A stretch of DNA of 64,000 nt from Portibacter lacus. Lineage in GTDB: Bacteria; Bacteroidota; Bacteroidia; Chitinophagales; Saprospiraceae. The notes below the pieces were generated by a model, which had not been told where the DNA came from, searched no databases, and saw only the letters and a program-made list of their open reading frames with translations. Each line of letters starts with the position of its first letter. Within the stretch, counting starts at the first letter, position 1. The stretch covers positions 310,001-374,000 of the forward strand of contig NZ_JAJNKA010000006.1 in NCBI RefSeq assembly GCF_021533215.1, read 5' to 3'. The translations under genes and the position numbers were made by a program. Positions 63,199 to 64,000 of the stretch are shown one piece after another.

Positions 63199-64000
63199 AT
63201 GAAAATTCGAATACTTTCTTTACTTGCACTATGTGTAACTGTATTATTCTCTTGTACGAAAGAAGAAGCTAATTCAACTTATGATGCACCGTCTGTTTCA
63301 GCACCATCTTCAGTGATGAATGTTCAGAGTGGAGCAACTGGATTATCTGTCACTTTTAATACAAGTGTAGATGCAGATTTAACAGCTACTTATCAAGCTA
63401 CAGGAAATGGGGTAACTATAGCTAACCCAACTGGAGATGTTAGTGGAAATACTGTTACTATTAATTTTGATGCTGGAAACACAAGTGGTGCTGCTTCTAT
63501 TACTTTAGTAGTAACGGACTCAGAAAACCAAGATGATGAAGCAACTGCTGTAATTAATGTTGGAGCAGAAGTTACTGAAATCTTATTGACTACTAACGTT
63601 ACAGAAGATGTGACTTGGACAGCGGATAGAACATACATTTTAGGAGGAAGAATATCAGTAGAAAGTGGTGCTACATTGACTATTGAACCAGGGACTGTAA
63701 TTAAAGGACAAGCTGGAACTGGAGCCAATGCAACTGCTCTTTTAATTGCAAGAGGTGGAAAACTGATGGCAGAAGGAAGTGCTGACTTGCCTATCGTATT
63801 CACATCCATAGCGGATGAATTGACTGGTGAAGACATTGCTAATGGAAACGTAGCAAGTCCAAATTTAGATCCAGACATTAATGGTCTTTGGGGAGGTGTA
63901 ATCGTTTTAGGAAATGCTCCTATTTCTGCATCTAATGACAATGGTGATGTTTCAGAAGTACAAATAGAAGGTGTTCCTACATCTGATCCAAACGGTCTTT
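63199..64000 (+). CDS. Exported lipoprotein (cut by the right window edge)
   Basis: 267 residues seen. Lipoprotein signal with LFSC (Cys19, in CVTVLFSCTKEE). A beta-rich N-terminal domain with cadherin-like or Ig-like repeats (about 25-125) is followed by DVTWTADRTYILGGRISVES and GATLTIEPGTVIKGQAG, the start of a parallel beta-helix-like region found in large Bacteroidota surface lipoproteins. It lacks a stop in the window. It is divergent from the response-regulator gene and carries the Pho-box-like promoter. Confidence 0.8.
   Translation, partial: MKIRILSLLALCVTVLFSCTKEEANSTYDAPSVSAPSSVMNVQSGATGLSVTFNTSVDADLTATYQATGNGVTIANPTGDVSGNTVTINFDAGNTSGAASITLVVTDSENQDDEATAVINVGAEVTEILLTTNVTEDVTWTADRTYILGGRISVESGATLTIEPGTVIKGQAGTGANATALLIARGGKLMAEGSADLPIVFTSIADELTGEDIANGNVASPNLDPDINGLWGGVIVLGNAPISASNDNGDVSEVQIEGVPTSDPNGL

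Noticed and set aside
1-64000. CRISPR arrays, tRNA or rRNA genes, complete insertion sequences
   Set aside because: No regularly spaced repeats, cloverleaf or rRNA motifs and no transposase or integrase gene were found while reading both strands.

Overview
The window is AT-rich chromosomal DNA from a member of the Bacteroidota, most likely a marine, gliding-type lineage such as Saprospirales or Cytophagales. This rests on a SusC/SusD pair, PorP/SprF with a gliding-type C-terminal sorting domain (type IX secretion, T9SS), T9SS type A sorting tails, many Bacteroidota-style -7 boxes (TAnnTTTG), and few Shine-Dalgarno sequences. The exact family cannot be fixed by reading alone. No rRNA, tRNA, CRISPR array or complete insertion sequence was found.

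Layout. 1-12.9 kb holds mostly single genes: a metallo-beta-lactamase-fold hydrolase cut by the window edge, ribH, a TPR membrane protein, a TonB-type receptor, a CBM48 protein, a SET protein, DUF697, an FtsE-type ATPase, a YyaL/DUF255 thioredoxin-fold lipoprotein, a YkuK-asparaginase pair and an OmpA/TSP3 protein. 13-21.8 kb is an uptake region. TRAP permease genes dctQ-dctM and the TRAP binding protein lie on opposite sides of a SusC/SusD pair. 21.9-34.8 kb is housekeeping: a MazG-like pyrophosphohydrolase, a transsulfuration-type PLP enzyme, a methyltransferase with tyrS, an FtsX-like permease with a HELVH protein, a CorA-type transporter, class Ia ribonucleotide reductase nrdB-nrdA, and a sirtuin overlapping the NAD(P)HX repair enzyme. 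35-41.8 kb is a three-gene T9SS/gliding operon: PorP/SprF, a TPR-PD40-OmpA protein, and a large adhesin with a gliding C-terminal domain.

41.9-56.8 kb is the accessory region and the most interesting part. It holds an O-antigen-ligase-like protein and a transglutaminase-like protein, divergent from a papain-like lipoprotein and a small lipocalin-like exported protein. Next come an intact XRE regulator overlapping the broken end of a subtilase gene, another lipocalin-like lipoprotein, a decaying family of lipoproteins, a T9SS alpha/beta hydrolase, and a tail-fibre-chaperone (S74) gene with an in-frame stop. Two ~510-bp direct repeats (49661-50169 and 56083-56605) flank this set. Read on the minus strand, each repeat contains the decayed 3' end of an XRE regulator gene. 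Each then has a probable structured element in which an 8-bp hairpin is kept by compensatory changes. Each repeat sits just upstream of the first gene of a secreted-protein module. Regulators (live or dead) thus mark module borders.

56.8-64 kb returns to core genes: yajC, a DUF1573 lipoprotein, aroK, a membrane subtilase, trxB, class II aldolase, and a PhoB-type response regulator. The regulator is divergent from a lipoprotein gene whose promoter carries an 11-bp tandem repeat resembling a Pho box.
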